This document shows, one piece after another, positions 1 through 7,808 of a stretch of DNA of 54,118 bases. Every line of letters starts with the position of its first letter. Positions within the stretch are counted from its first letter, which is position 1. The stretch covers positions 4,354 to 58,471 of the forward strand of contig DLPV01000064.1 in NCBI GenBank assembly GCA_002477465.1. Reading direction: 5' to 3'. The position numbers and the translations under genes are program-made. The DNA comes from Gammaproteobacteria bacterium UBA7449 (GTDB taxonomy: Bacteria; Pseudomonadota; Gammaproteobacteria; Pseudomonadales; Pseudohongiellaceae). Below the pieces are notes generated by a model. It did no database searches and had not been told where the DNA came from. It was given only the letters and a program-made list of their open reading frames with translations.

Positions 1-2
1 CC

Positions 3-3000
3 AAGGAAGGCGGGCAGGCCGTGCAGTTGACCAACTCGCCGGGCGAAGAATCTTATCCGCGTTTTTCACCCGATGGCAGCGAGATTGCCTATACCGCCAG
101 CTATAACGGTAACGAAGATATTTTTGTGGTGCCCACTAATGGTGGCGTGCCGACGCGTGTGACCTATCAGTCCCATGCTGACCGCATGCTAGATTGGCAC
201 CCGGATGGCCAGCATCTTTTGTTTGCTTCGCCCCGTGCCAGCGGTACCCAGCGGGTGCGGCGTTTGTTCCTGGTTGATAAGCAGGGCGGCTTGCCGGAGT
301 TGTTGAACGTGCCTTACGGCGAAATTGCGAGCTTCTCTCCAGATGGCAATAGCATCGCCTATGTCACCAGGCTGGCGGAGGATCGGCCTTTTAAGCGCTA
401 TCGTGGAGGTTTCTCGTCTGATGTCTATCTTTACAATCTGACTGACGACAGTACGGTCAACATTACCGACAGCGCGGCCATTGATGCCAAGCCTATCTGG
501 CTTGATGACAAGATTTTCTTTCTCTCAGACCAGGACGCGAACATGCGTCTCAACGTGTGGGAATACGATCTCGAAGAGGGTTCTGCCTCTCAGGTTACTG
601 CATTTACAGACTTCGATATTTCCTACCTTGGTGCCAGCGACTCAGAGCTCGTATTCGCTGCCGGGGGTGATCTCTACCGTATGGATACCGCGGAGCTGGA
701 GCTTGAGCAGGTGGCGGTTGATGTGGTGAGCGATTTCTCGGCTGAGCTGTCGCGGGCTGAAGACGTGAGTCGGCGCATTGCCAGCATGACTGCAGCGCCG
801 GGCGGGACCCGGGTGGCGTTTGAAGCCAGAGGTGAATTGTTTGATGTCCCGGCTGAAGAAGGGTTTACCCTTAACCTTACCCGGAGCAGTGGCGCCTTTG
901 ACCACAGCCCAGCCTGGTCTCCGGATGGCCGCTTGATTGCCTATTGGAGTGATCAATCCGGTGAATACGAAATTCATCTACATGGCGTGAGTGGCGAGCA
1001 GAGCAGCCGCCAGCTCACAACTCGGGGTAAAGGCTATGGCTACGGCTTATTCTGGTCGCCTGACAGCAGCAAGCTCTCGTTTATTGATGAGACCAATACG
1101 ATCTATCTTGTCGATGTCGAATCAGGCGAGGTGGCTGAGGTTGCAAGCAGTGTGTGGAACCTGGGGCATGGTTCCCGCTACGGTTACAATATTTCGTGGT
1201 CGCCGGATTCGCGCTGGCTCACCTTCGCCCTGGGTCAGCAAAATACTCACACGGCGATTTACATCTATGACGCTGAAGAAAGTGAGCTGCAGCAGGTCAC
1301 CAGCGGATTCTATTCAGACCTGAGCCCGATCTTCAGCGCCGACGGGCAGTATCTGTTTTTTCTGACCAATCGTAATTTCGACGTGGTCTATTCAGACCTG
1401 GACCAGACCTGGGTCTATCCCAATGCAACCCAGCTTGCGGCTATCAGCCTCGACCCATCAACGCCCAGCCTGCTGCCGGTCAAAAATGATGAAGTGGAGT
1501 TTGCAGCGGATGAAGATGAAGCAGAGACAAATGACGCAGCCTCTGAAGACGCAGCTGTGAACATTATGTTTGCCGGCATGGAGGCGCGGATTGAGTTACT
1601 GCCACCAGCGGCTGGCAACATTGGGGCCCTGATGCCATTTGATGGCAAGGTCGCTTACGTCAGACGGCCCAATACGGGCTCTGCCGAAGAAGATGCCAAC
1701 CTGGTTTTTTACGACATTGAGGGTCAGGAAGAGAAGACAATTCTTGCTGATGTGGATAGCGTGGTAGCCACAGCGGACTACTCGGGATTGTTGGTGGAGA
1801 GCAATAATCGTTTCGGTATAGTCAGTGCGGAGCCGGAACAGCGGCTGGAAAACGCGATCGCCACAGATGGTCTTGTGATGCAGCTGGTACCAAGAGAAGA
1901 GTGGCAGCAGATTTATGATGACACCTGGCGCCGATATCGCGATTTCTTTTATGATCCGGAAATGCACGGTCTGGATTGGGATGCGCTACGTGAGCAGTAT
2001 GCCGCGATGCTACCGGACGCGCGTACCCGTTGGGATGTGCAGCGCATCCAGTTTCATTTGTTGGGTGAAACCAGCGCGGGGCATACCTATGTGCGTCAAG
2101 GGGATGTGGAGACAGTGGAGCGCAGAATGACCGGTTACCTTGGCATAGACTGGGAGCAGGAGGGCAATCTCTACCGCGTTGCCAGAATCGTGCAGCCAGC
2201 GGCCTGGGATACGGAAGTGCGCAGCCCGTTTGATGCGACCGGAATTGAGGTGGGCGTTGGTGATTACATTCTCGAGGTCAATGGCATGCCGTTGCGATCT
2301 GACCTTGATCCCTACGCACCTTTCGAAGGTCTGTCTGGAAAAACTGTTTCACTGCTGGTCAGCGCCACCGGGGAGCGCGAAGATGCTGAAGCGATTATTG
2401 TCAAGACCCTCACCCAGAGTCAGGAAAATTTGCTGCGCAACCTTGAATGGATTGAGAGCAATCGCCGCATGGTAGAAGAACTGTCTGACGGCAGGTTGGG
2501 CTATGTCTATATGACTAATACCGCAGACCGTGGCCAGCTGGAGCTGGTGCGCATGTTCTATGGCCAGCTCGACAAGGAGGGCTTTGTCATCGATGAGCGC
2601 TTCAACGGTGGTGGTCAGCTTGCAGACCGTTTCCTCGAGCTGATGCAACGCCCGGTTGTCTATAACCTGCATTGGCGTCATGGTCAGGATCAAACGCAGC
2701 CACCGCAGCCAGGCTCCAACGTGCTAGGCATGCTCATCAACGGCTGGGCTGCATCCGGCGGTGATGGCCTGCCCTGGGCTTTTCAGGAACTGGAGGCTGG
2801 CCCTATTGTCGGTGAAAACACCATGGGTATTCTGGTGGGCCCGGCCACTGGCCACAACCTGATAGACGGTGGTGGTATCACTGTCCCCGGCGCACGGCTC
2901 TACGACAATGATGGGCATTGGTTCTGGGAAGGTGAGGGCGTGAGCCCGGACCTGGAAGTCTGGGATGACCCATCAATTCTGGCATCCAGCAGAGATCCGC

Positions 3001-3107
3001 AGCTGGAGCGTCTGGTTAGCGAATTAATGGAGATGCTGGAAAGTGCGCCGCCGCGGATGACTCCAGCACCCCCGTTAGAAGATCGCACTGCACGGGGATT
3101 GCAATAA
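3..3107 (+). CDS. Tricorn-like S41 family peptidase with WD40-like propeller (5' partial)
   Basis: The reading frame is open to the left edge (codons before the GTG at 21 read E-G-G-Q-A and continue the same repeat pattern), so the true start lies outside the window. The first ~480 residues carry repeated SPDG/SPDS blades (for example SPDGSEIAY, SPDGRLIAYW, SPDSRWLTF), a TolB/tricorn-type beta-propeller. Then come a tricorn core region (YRDFFYDP.MHGLDW), the probable catalytic His in SAGHTYV (about residue 687 from the GTG), a PDZ-like stretch (GVGDYILEVNGMPL), and an S41 serine-protease core with RFNGGGQ and ASGGDGLPW (probable nucleophile Ser near residue 911) followed by GENTMG. Family knowledge: these enzymes degrade peptides, usually in the periplasm. 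It ends in TAA, converging on the minus-strand phosphatase gene 30 bp away. The substrate cannot be read from the sequence. Confidence 0.93.
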   Translation, partial: KEGGQAVQLTNSPGEESYPRFSPDGSEIAYTASYNGNEDIFVVPTNGGVPTRVTYQSHADRMLDWHPDGQHLLFASPRASGTQRVRRLFLVDKQGGLPELLNVPYGEIASFSPDGNSIAYVTRLAEDRPFKRYRGGFSSDVYLYNLTDDSTVNITDSAAIDAKPIWLDDKIFFLSDQDANMRLNVWEYDLEEGSASQVTAFTDFDISYLGASDSELVFAAGGDLYRMDTAELELEQVAVDVVSDFSAELSRAEDVSRRIASMTAAPGGTRVAFEARGELFDVPAEEGFTLNLTRSSGAFDHSPAWSPDGRLIAYWSDQSGEYEIHLHGVSGEQSSRQLTTRGKGYGYGLFWSPDSSKLSFIDETNTIYLVDVESGEVAEVASSVWNLGHGSRYGYNISWSPDSRWLTFALGQQNTHTAIYIYDAEESELQQVTSGFYSDLSPIFSADGQYLFFLTNRNFDVVYSDLDQTWVYPNATQLAAISLDPSTPSLLPVKNDEVEFAADEDEAETNDAASEDAAVNIMFAGMEARIELLPPAAGNIGALMPFDGKVAYVRRPNTGSAEEDANLVFYDIEGQEEKTILADVDSVVATADYSGLLVESNNRFGIVSAEPEQRLENAIATDGLVMQLVPREEWQQIYDDTWRRYRDFFYDPEMHGLDWDALREQYAAMLPDARTRWDVQRIQFHLLGETSAGHTYVRQGDVETVERRMTGYLGIDWEQEGNLYRVARIVQPAAWDTEVRSPFDATGIEVGVGDYILEVNGMPLRSDLDPYAPFEGLSGKTVSLLVSATGEREDAEAIIVKTLTQSQENLLRNLEWIESNRRMVEELSDGRLGYVYMTNTADRGQLELVRMFYGQLDKEGFVIDERFNGGGQLADRFLELMQRPVVYNLHWRHGQDQTQPPQPGSNVLGMLINGWAASGGDGLPWAFQELEAGPIVGENTMGILVGPATGHNLIDGGGITVPGARLYDNDGHWFWEGEGVSPDLEVWDDPSILASSRDPQLERLVSELMEMLESAPPRMTPAPPLEDRTARGLQ

Positions 3108-3136
3108 CATTTGGTGCGGGGCTCTAGGCTCAGGGT

Positions 3137-4582
3137 CTAATTGAGCCGCAAGGGATTCTGCTCGGAGGTATTTTGAGCCGATAGCCAATCCTGAAACGGC
3201 TGCCGGTAATTTATGCCGGTATCGAAACCGTCAGGGTCGGTTTCAGGTATGATGTTGTAGCCATCGCCGCCCGCGTACATGAAGCTGTTTACCAGCACCC
3301 GGTAAGTCTTGCTATCATCCAGCTCTTCGCCGCGGGCACTCAGTATCCAGCGATTGCCGCGGCGAATGAGTCCCCCGACTACAGGTCGCGTCCCGGTTTC
3401 CACCACCGTGCGCACGGTGGTACCATCCAGCTCGGTGGCAATAATAGTGTTATCAAAAGGCATCAAAGCCATCACTGTGCCTACGTCAATGATGCCCTCA
3501 GGCAAATCGATGCGTATGCCGCCGGCATTGGTTATGGCGATGTCGGAGCTGGGATCTGCCAGTAACCAGCTGTTGACAATCGCTTGTTCTAATTCTTCCC
3601 CTCTACGCTCAAACACGCGATCGGAATAAGCCAGCTTCTCGGACAGGATTTCTTCGGTTTCTGCAGACCAGCTGTGTACGATACCCGCTATGGTCTCGTT
3701 ATCAGTTGCATACTCGTTGTCATGGATAGTGAACATGCGTTGAGAGATGACATTGCGTTCGGTATCTACCGTGAAGCTTGCCTTCGCGTAGGCAGTAAAA
3801 TGGAAGCCACCGCTCAGCAGCACGGAGCCGTGAACGCGTCTGGAGAGCAATTCATTGCAATGACCTGCACCAAACAGGGCGATATCCAGATCCCTGGTAT
3901 TGCGAATCAGGCGCTCCAGCGGCTCGACACAGACATGCGCAATCACCAGGTTGATGTCAGTATCCTGAGCCTGCACCAGGGGCAGGGTTTCACGCAGCGC
4001 CATTTCGTAATCGATGAAATCCAGATCTTGCACGTTAATAGGGTTGGTTGCCGAAGGTGTATCCAGGGTGGTCAGCCCAATGATGCCAACGCGCAGCTCA
4101 TTCACAGTCGTGACCGTGAACGGCAGGATGCCAATGTCTGTTGGTGACTCTCCGCTGCTGCGCCAACGTGTGTTGGCACTGAGGTAAGGGTAGTCGGCTT
4201 CTACAGAACGTGCCTTGATAACTTCCAGCCCGAAATCAAACTCGTGATTGCCAACTGCGCTGGCGTCATAGTTCATGGCGTTCATCACCTCGACCATGCT
4301 CTCACCCTCGGTCCAGGTTGAAATCGCTGGGCCGGTCCAGTTGTCGCCGCCGCTTAGAATCAGGAATGGCCCGTCTTCGTAATAACCCTCTTCTTGCTGC
4401 CACATCTCATAGAGGTGGGCCGCTGATTGACCGGGCTCCATCCCTTCCATCCAGCCGTGCTCATCATTGGTATAGAGTATGGTAAGCCGGCGTAGATTGC
4501 TATTCTCAAGGTCGCTGCTGGCGCAGGTCGTGAGAACGAGACTACAAAACAGTAAATATATGCGAAGTCTTAGCATTAACAT
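3137..4582 (-). CDS. 5'-nucleotidase/UshA-family metallophosphatase lipoprotein
   Basis: A secreted two-domain phosphoesterase of about 481 residues. The N-terminal metallophosphatase domain shows TNDEHG, GGDNWTG and VGNHEFDFG, the usual dimetal ligands, and GAGHCNE in place of the common GHxHT. The C-terminal 5'-nucleotidase domain shows ITNAGGIRIDLP and NSFMYAGGDGYN, the substrate-binding signature. The N-terminus is hydrophobic and ends in LTTC, a lipobox, so a membrane-anchored lipoprotein is likely. I chose the ATG at 4582 because the longer frame starts only with TTG at 4618; a second ATG at 4576 is also possible. It lies 50 bp downstream of the M28 peptidase gene on the same strand, so the two may be co-transcribed. 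Family role: release of phosphate from extracellular nucleotides. Exact substrate unknown. Confidence 0.93.
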   Translation of the reverse strand: MLMLRLRIYLLFCSLVLTTCASSDLENSNLRRLTILYTNDEHGWMEGMEPGQSAAHLYEMWQQEEGYYEDGPFLILSGGDNWTGPAISTWTEGESMVEVMNAMNYDASAVGNHEFDFGLEVIKARSVEADYPYLSANTRWRSSGESPTDIGILPFTVTTVNELRVGIIGLTTLDTPSATNPINVQDLDFIDYEMALRETLPLVQAQDTDINLVIAHVCVEPLERLIRNTRDLDIALFGAGHCNELLSRRVHGSVLLSGGFHFTAYAKASFTVDTERNVISQRMFTIHDNEYATDNETIAGIVHSWSAETEEILSEKLAYSDRVFERRGEELEQAIVNSWLLADPSSDIAITNAGGIRIDLPEGIIDVGTVMALMPFDNTIIATELDGTTVRTVVETGTRPVVGGLIRRGNRWILSARGEELDDSKTYRVLVNSFMYAGGDGYNIIPETDPDGFDTGINYRQPFQDWLSAQNTSEQNPLRLN

Positions 4583-4632
4583 TGGCTTCAAGTTCTTAGT
4601 TGGAAAGATATGATCCAAATACGAAATCGAGT

Positions 4633-6342
4633 TTATTGCCTTTCACCAGCAGAGGCATCGCGAATCGCCTTGAACTCATTCCCTGCGTACCACCGGGGAA
4701 ATTCAGTTCCGTTTGCCAGGCGCGAAGTGATGTTGAAGTACAGCAGCAAGTCCTCTGCAGCACCGGCCATGTCCCAGTTTGGGTCATACTCATCGCTGGG
4801 TTGGTGATAGCGATTGTCGGTATAGTCTTGAGCCTGGGCGGCACCATATTCGCGCCCTAATTCTAAATTGTCTTCGCCAGACTCAGCATAAAGTGCCGGC
4901 ACCCCGACCTTGGCGAAATTAAAGTGATCGGAACGATAGTAGTATCCGCGTTCAGGGGTAGGCTCATTCTGAAGATAACGGCCCTGCTCGGCAGCGGCTT
5001 CGTCAAGATAGTCTTCCAGCTCACTGCTGCGGGCACCAACCACGACGACGTCTCGAGTGCGACCAAAGGTGTTCATATTGTCCATATTGATATTGGCTAC
5101 AGTCTTGGCAATCGGATAAACCGGGTGTTCGGCATACCACTGCGAGCCCAGTAAACCGGATTCCTCGGCGGTGACTGCCAGGAACACAATGCTGCGATCT
5201 GGTGGCGGCTGCTGCGAGTGGAGATACGCCAGCGCCAATAACGCAGCGGTGCCGGTGGCATTGTCCGAGGCGCCGTTATAGATCTGGTCGCCCTCCAAAT
5301 CTGGCACCATGCCCAGATGATCCCAGTGTGCGGTATAGATGATAGTTTCTTCCGCCCTGGTAGCGCCGGGAATGGTGGCGATCACATTCTGGGAGAGAGA
5401 GGTACGCACCGAGTTCTCCACTGAGACATTGAGTCGAAGGTCTGACATGGGAACTGCCGAGAATCCGGGCTGGGCAGCCTCTGCTTGCAATGCCTGAAAG
5501 TCGAGGCCAGCGCCATCAAAGATCGCTGCAGCTGTTTCCTGGGTAACCCAGCCTTCGATCTCGGCGCGGTCGCCGTTAAGGTTGGCCGCAGTGAGACCAA
5601 TCTGTGGGCCGGTCCAGCTGTTGTTTACAACCCCCCAGCCATATCCTGCCGGGCCAGTCTCATGCACGATGATAGCGGCTGCTGCTCCCTGGCGAGCAGC
5701 CTCTTCGTACTTGTAAGTCCAGCGGCCGTAGTAGGTCATGGCATTGCCGTTAAAAAGGTTTGGGTCCTGGCTCGCGTAGCCGGGATCGTTGACCAGGATC
5801 ACCACAGTCTTGTCGGTGACATCGATATCCGCGTAGTCATTCCAGTTTCGCTCCGGTGCCACAATGCCGTAACCGACAAAGACCAGTTCGCTGCCCTGTA
5901 CGGTGACAAAAGGGATTTGCTGCTGTGAGCCTACAACCTGTTCTTCGCCATAGGCGAAGCTGGCCTCATAATCACTACCCTGTATTGTCAAGGCAGGTGC
6001 TCCCACAGCGGTGATCTCGGTGACTTCAACAGACTGAAAGTAACTATCACCATTGCCAGGATCTGCGCCGAGCGCGGCAAACTGATCGCGCAGGTAATTT
6101 ATGGTCAGCTCCTCGCCGGGTGTAGCCGGCGCGCGGCCCTCATACTCATCAGATGCGAGGATAGCCACATGCTCATGCAGCATGGCCTCAATCTCGGCAG
6201 TGGGTGAGTCTTCGTTTACTGCCGCGGCTTCTGGGCTAGCGGTCTGAGCTGCGGGGGCTTCCGTGGTCGGTTCGCTGCAGTAGCTAAAGCCGAGAATCAG
6301 GAGTAAACCTAGGGTCAATGTTTTGTGTGGTTGGTGAATCAT
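4633..6342 (-). CDS. M28 family zinc peptidase lipoprotein with PA domain
   Basis: A di-zinc aminopeptidase-type enzyme of about 569 residues. Metal and catalytic motifs appear in the expected order: TAHWDHLG (His), NGASDNATG (bridging Asp), TAEESGLLGS (catalytic Glu and ligand Glu), NINMDNM (Asp) and RSDHFNFAK (His). The region before the catalytic domain (roughly residues 100-300) fits a PA insert, common in this family. I chose the ATG at 6342 because it gives M-I-H-Q-P-H-K, a hydrophobic stretch and a lipobox-like GFSYC; the upstream extension to 6435 has no signal-peptide character. An acidic, Ala/Pro/Thr-rich linker follows the lipidation Cys. It acts outside the cytoplasm, plausibly trimming N-terminal residues from peptides. 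Together with the S41 protease and the phosphatase it forms a local set of exported hydrolases. Confidence 0.94.
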   Translation of the reverse strand: MIHQPHKTLTLGLLLILGFSYCSEPTTEAPAAQTASPEAAAVNEDSPTAEIEAMLHEHVAILASDEYEGRAPATPGEELTINYLRDQFAALGADPGNGDSYFQSVEVTEITAVGAPALTIQGSDYEASFAYGEEQVVGSQQQIPFVTVQGSELVFVGYGIVAPERNWNDYADIDVTDKTVVILVNDPGYASQDPNLFNGNAMTYYGRWTYKYEEAARQGAAAAIIVHETGPAGYGWGVVNNSWTGPQIGLTAANLNGDRAEIEGWVTQETAAAIFDGAGLDFQALQAEAAQPGFSAVPMSDLRLNVSVENSVRTSLSQNVIATIPGATRAEETIIYTAHWDHLGMVPDLEGDQIYNGASDNATGTAALLALAYLHSQQPPPDRSIVFLAVTAEESGLLGSQWYAEHPVYPIAKTVANINMDNMNTFGRTRDVVVVGARSSELEDYLDEAAAEQGRYLQNEPTPERGYYYRSDHFNFAKVGVPALYAESGEDNLELGREYGAAQAQDYTDNRYHQPSDEYDPNWDMAGAAEDLLLYFNITSRLANGTEFPRWYAGNEFKAIRDASAGERQ

Positions 6343-6496
6343 GACAATACCGTAGATCTCGCGTAAAAAAATGCGAGGTGAGGTTACACGGGATTGGGAG
6401 GGGCAGTCCAGCTCAATTGGGCTGCTCAGGCCCAAGCACCCTTTGCGGCAAAGCTCATCGATACGTCTGAAATTCGTGCGATCTGATCCTGAAAGA

Positions 6497-7783
6497 CTAT
6501 AAGAACAGATCGAGTTTTTCTACGCCGATTGGGAAGAGCTTGTCCAGGTCGTCCTGGACGCCCAGAAAATCGCGTAAGGAGCGATGCACATGCTGCGGTG
6601 TGATGATGATGCCATTGTCGTCGGGCTGCAGAGTGCTGGTATTCAGTTTTAGTGCCTCAAAATTCTCGTTGGTTGCGCCTATGATTCTGTTTCCCGTGAT
6701 ACCTGCCCCCATTGCCATAATGGAAGTGATATTCCAGTGGTCTTTGCCGTCCCCTTCATTGTAGAACGGTGTACGGCCGAAATCTGAGCCGATGAGTATA
6801 GTGACTTTGTCTTGCATACCTCTCAGTTCGATTTGCTCCCAGAGTTGATCGATGCCTTCCAGTAGCGCAGTCAGGCTCGGCGTATGGTCCTGATCGTGAT
6901 CACCGTGGGTATCGAATCCACTGGCGTTGAGATTAGCGGATACGGCCAGGCCGCTGGCGAAGGCTGCGATGGCGACTTCTGCTTGACCGGCTAGGCCGCT
7001 GGAGACTTCGTTCGGCAGGAAATCCAGGAGACTTTGCAACTCCACATCAGAGTTTTTCACGGTTTGCAGCTGCTCCATTTGCTTCTGGCGCTTGGGCAAA
7101 GTCTCGGCCATGCGCTGACGAACCAGGCGTTCCTCCCTGGCCTGTTGCACCAGGGAGTAACTGGATTGGCCAACCAGTTCGAGGTCAAGCAGATCGGGAT
7201 CGGTTGGGAACATTGAATTCGGAAATGCCAGCTGATTGAAGGTGCCCGGGCTCGCAGTGCGCACCGGCGCGACGATGGAGGCCGTGAAGTCGTAGCCGCC
7301 GTTCGAAATAAACGCCATGGGCTGGTCTGGAAATGGCGCCGCGGCAAGTGCGGCGATAGTGGGGTAGCCTTCTTCCAGCTTGCCGCTCCACATGAAGCGA
7401 CGTCCGCTGTCATGACCGTTGGTCTGGGTATCTATTCCGTTAATGACCAGCAGGCGGTCGGCATGCTTGTTAAAAAAAGTGTCGAAGTGCCCTGTTGACT
7501 CGGTTGCGGGCTCTTCGATCATGCTGGGATACGGCGCGTAAGATAGGTTGCCGGCTGACTTAATGGCGCTGGCTGAATAGTTATTGACCGGACCCAGGCC
7601 GTCAGCGCGCGGCGTGTTGCCTTTGGGGTCAATCAAGGCAGTAGGATCCCAGCCGCCGGTGGCGCTGATCGTAACTAGAAACCTCTCTGCGGTCGCGCCA
7701 AACGCGGGTCGGGTCAGGGACATGGGCAATACTCCAGCCATGCCAATCCCAGTGAGTGCTTTTAACAGTGTACGACGTTTCAT
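6497..7783 (-). CDS. DUF1501 domain protein with twin-arginine signal
   Basis: A 428-residue protein beginning M-K-R-R-T-L-L-K-A-L, a twin-arginine type signal followed by a hydrophobic stretch and AFGA, so export in folded form is predicted. The body is a DUF1501 protein, related to the sulfatase/alkaline phosphatase fold: ATGGWDPTALIDP near the N-terminus, NGIDTQTNGHDSGRR, NASGFDTHGDHDQDHT and IGSDFGRTPFYNEGDGKDHW towards the C-terminus, the last being the conserved His/Asp-rich block. Its start is 25 bp downstream of the end of the large haem-motif gene on the same strand, so the two are almost certainly an operon. DUF1501 genes are habitually paired with DUF1592/DUF1588/DUF1549 cytochrome-like proteins, best known from Planctomycetes. 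Biochemical role not established. Confidence 0.92.
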   Translation of the reverse strand: MKRRTLLKALTGIGMAGVLPMSLTRPAFGATAERFLVTISATGGWDPTALIDPKGNTPRADGLGPVNNYSASAIKSAGNLSYAPYPSMIEEPATESTGHFDTFFNKHADRLLVINGIDTQTNGHDSGRRFMWSGKLEEGYPTIAALAAAPFPDQPMAFISNGGYDFTASIVAPVRTASPGTFNQLAFPNSMFPTDPDLLDLELVGQSSYSLVQQAREERLVRQRMAETLPKRQKQMEQLQTVKNSDVELQSLLDFLPNEVSSGLAGQAEVAIAAFASGLAVSANLNASGFDTHGDHDQDHTPSLTALLEGIDQLWEQIELRGMQDKVTILIGSDFGRTPFYNEGDGKDHWNITSIMAMGAGITGNRIIGATNENFEALKLNTSTLQPDDNGIIITPQHVHRSLRDFLGVQDDLDKLFPIGVEKLDLFL

Positions 7784-7808
7784 TGCTGTATTCCCCCGGG
7801 TTCCTGGT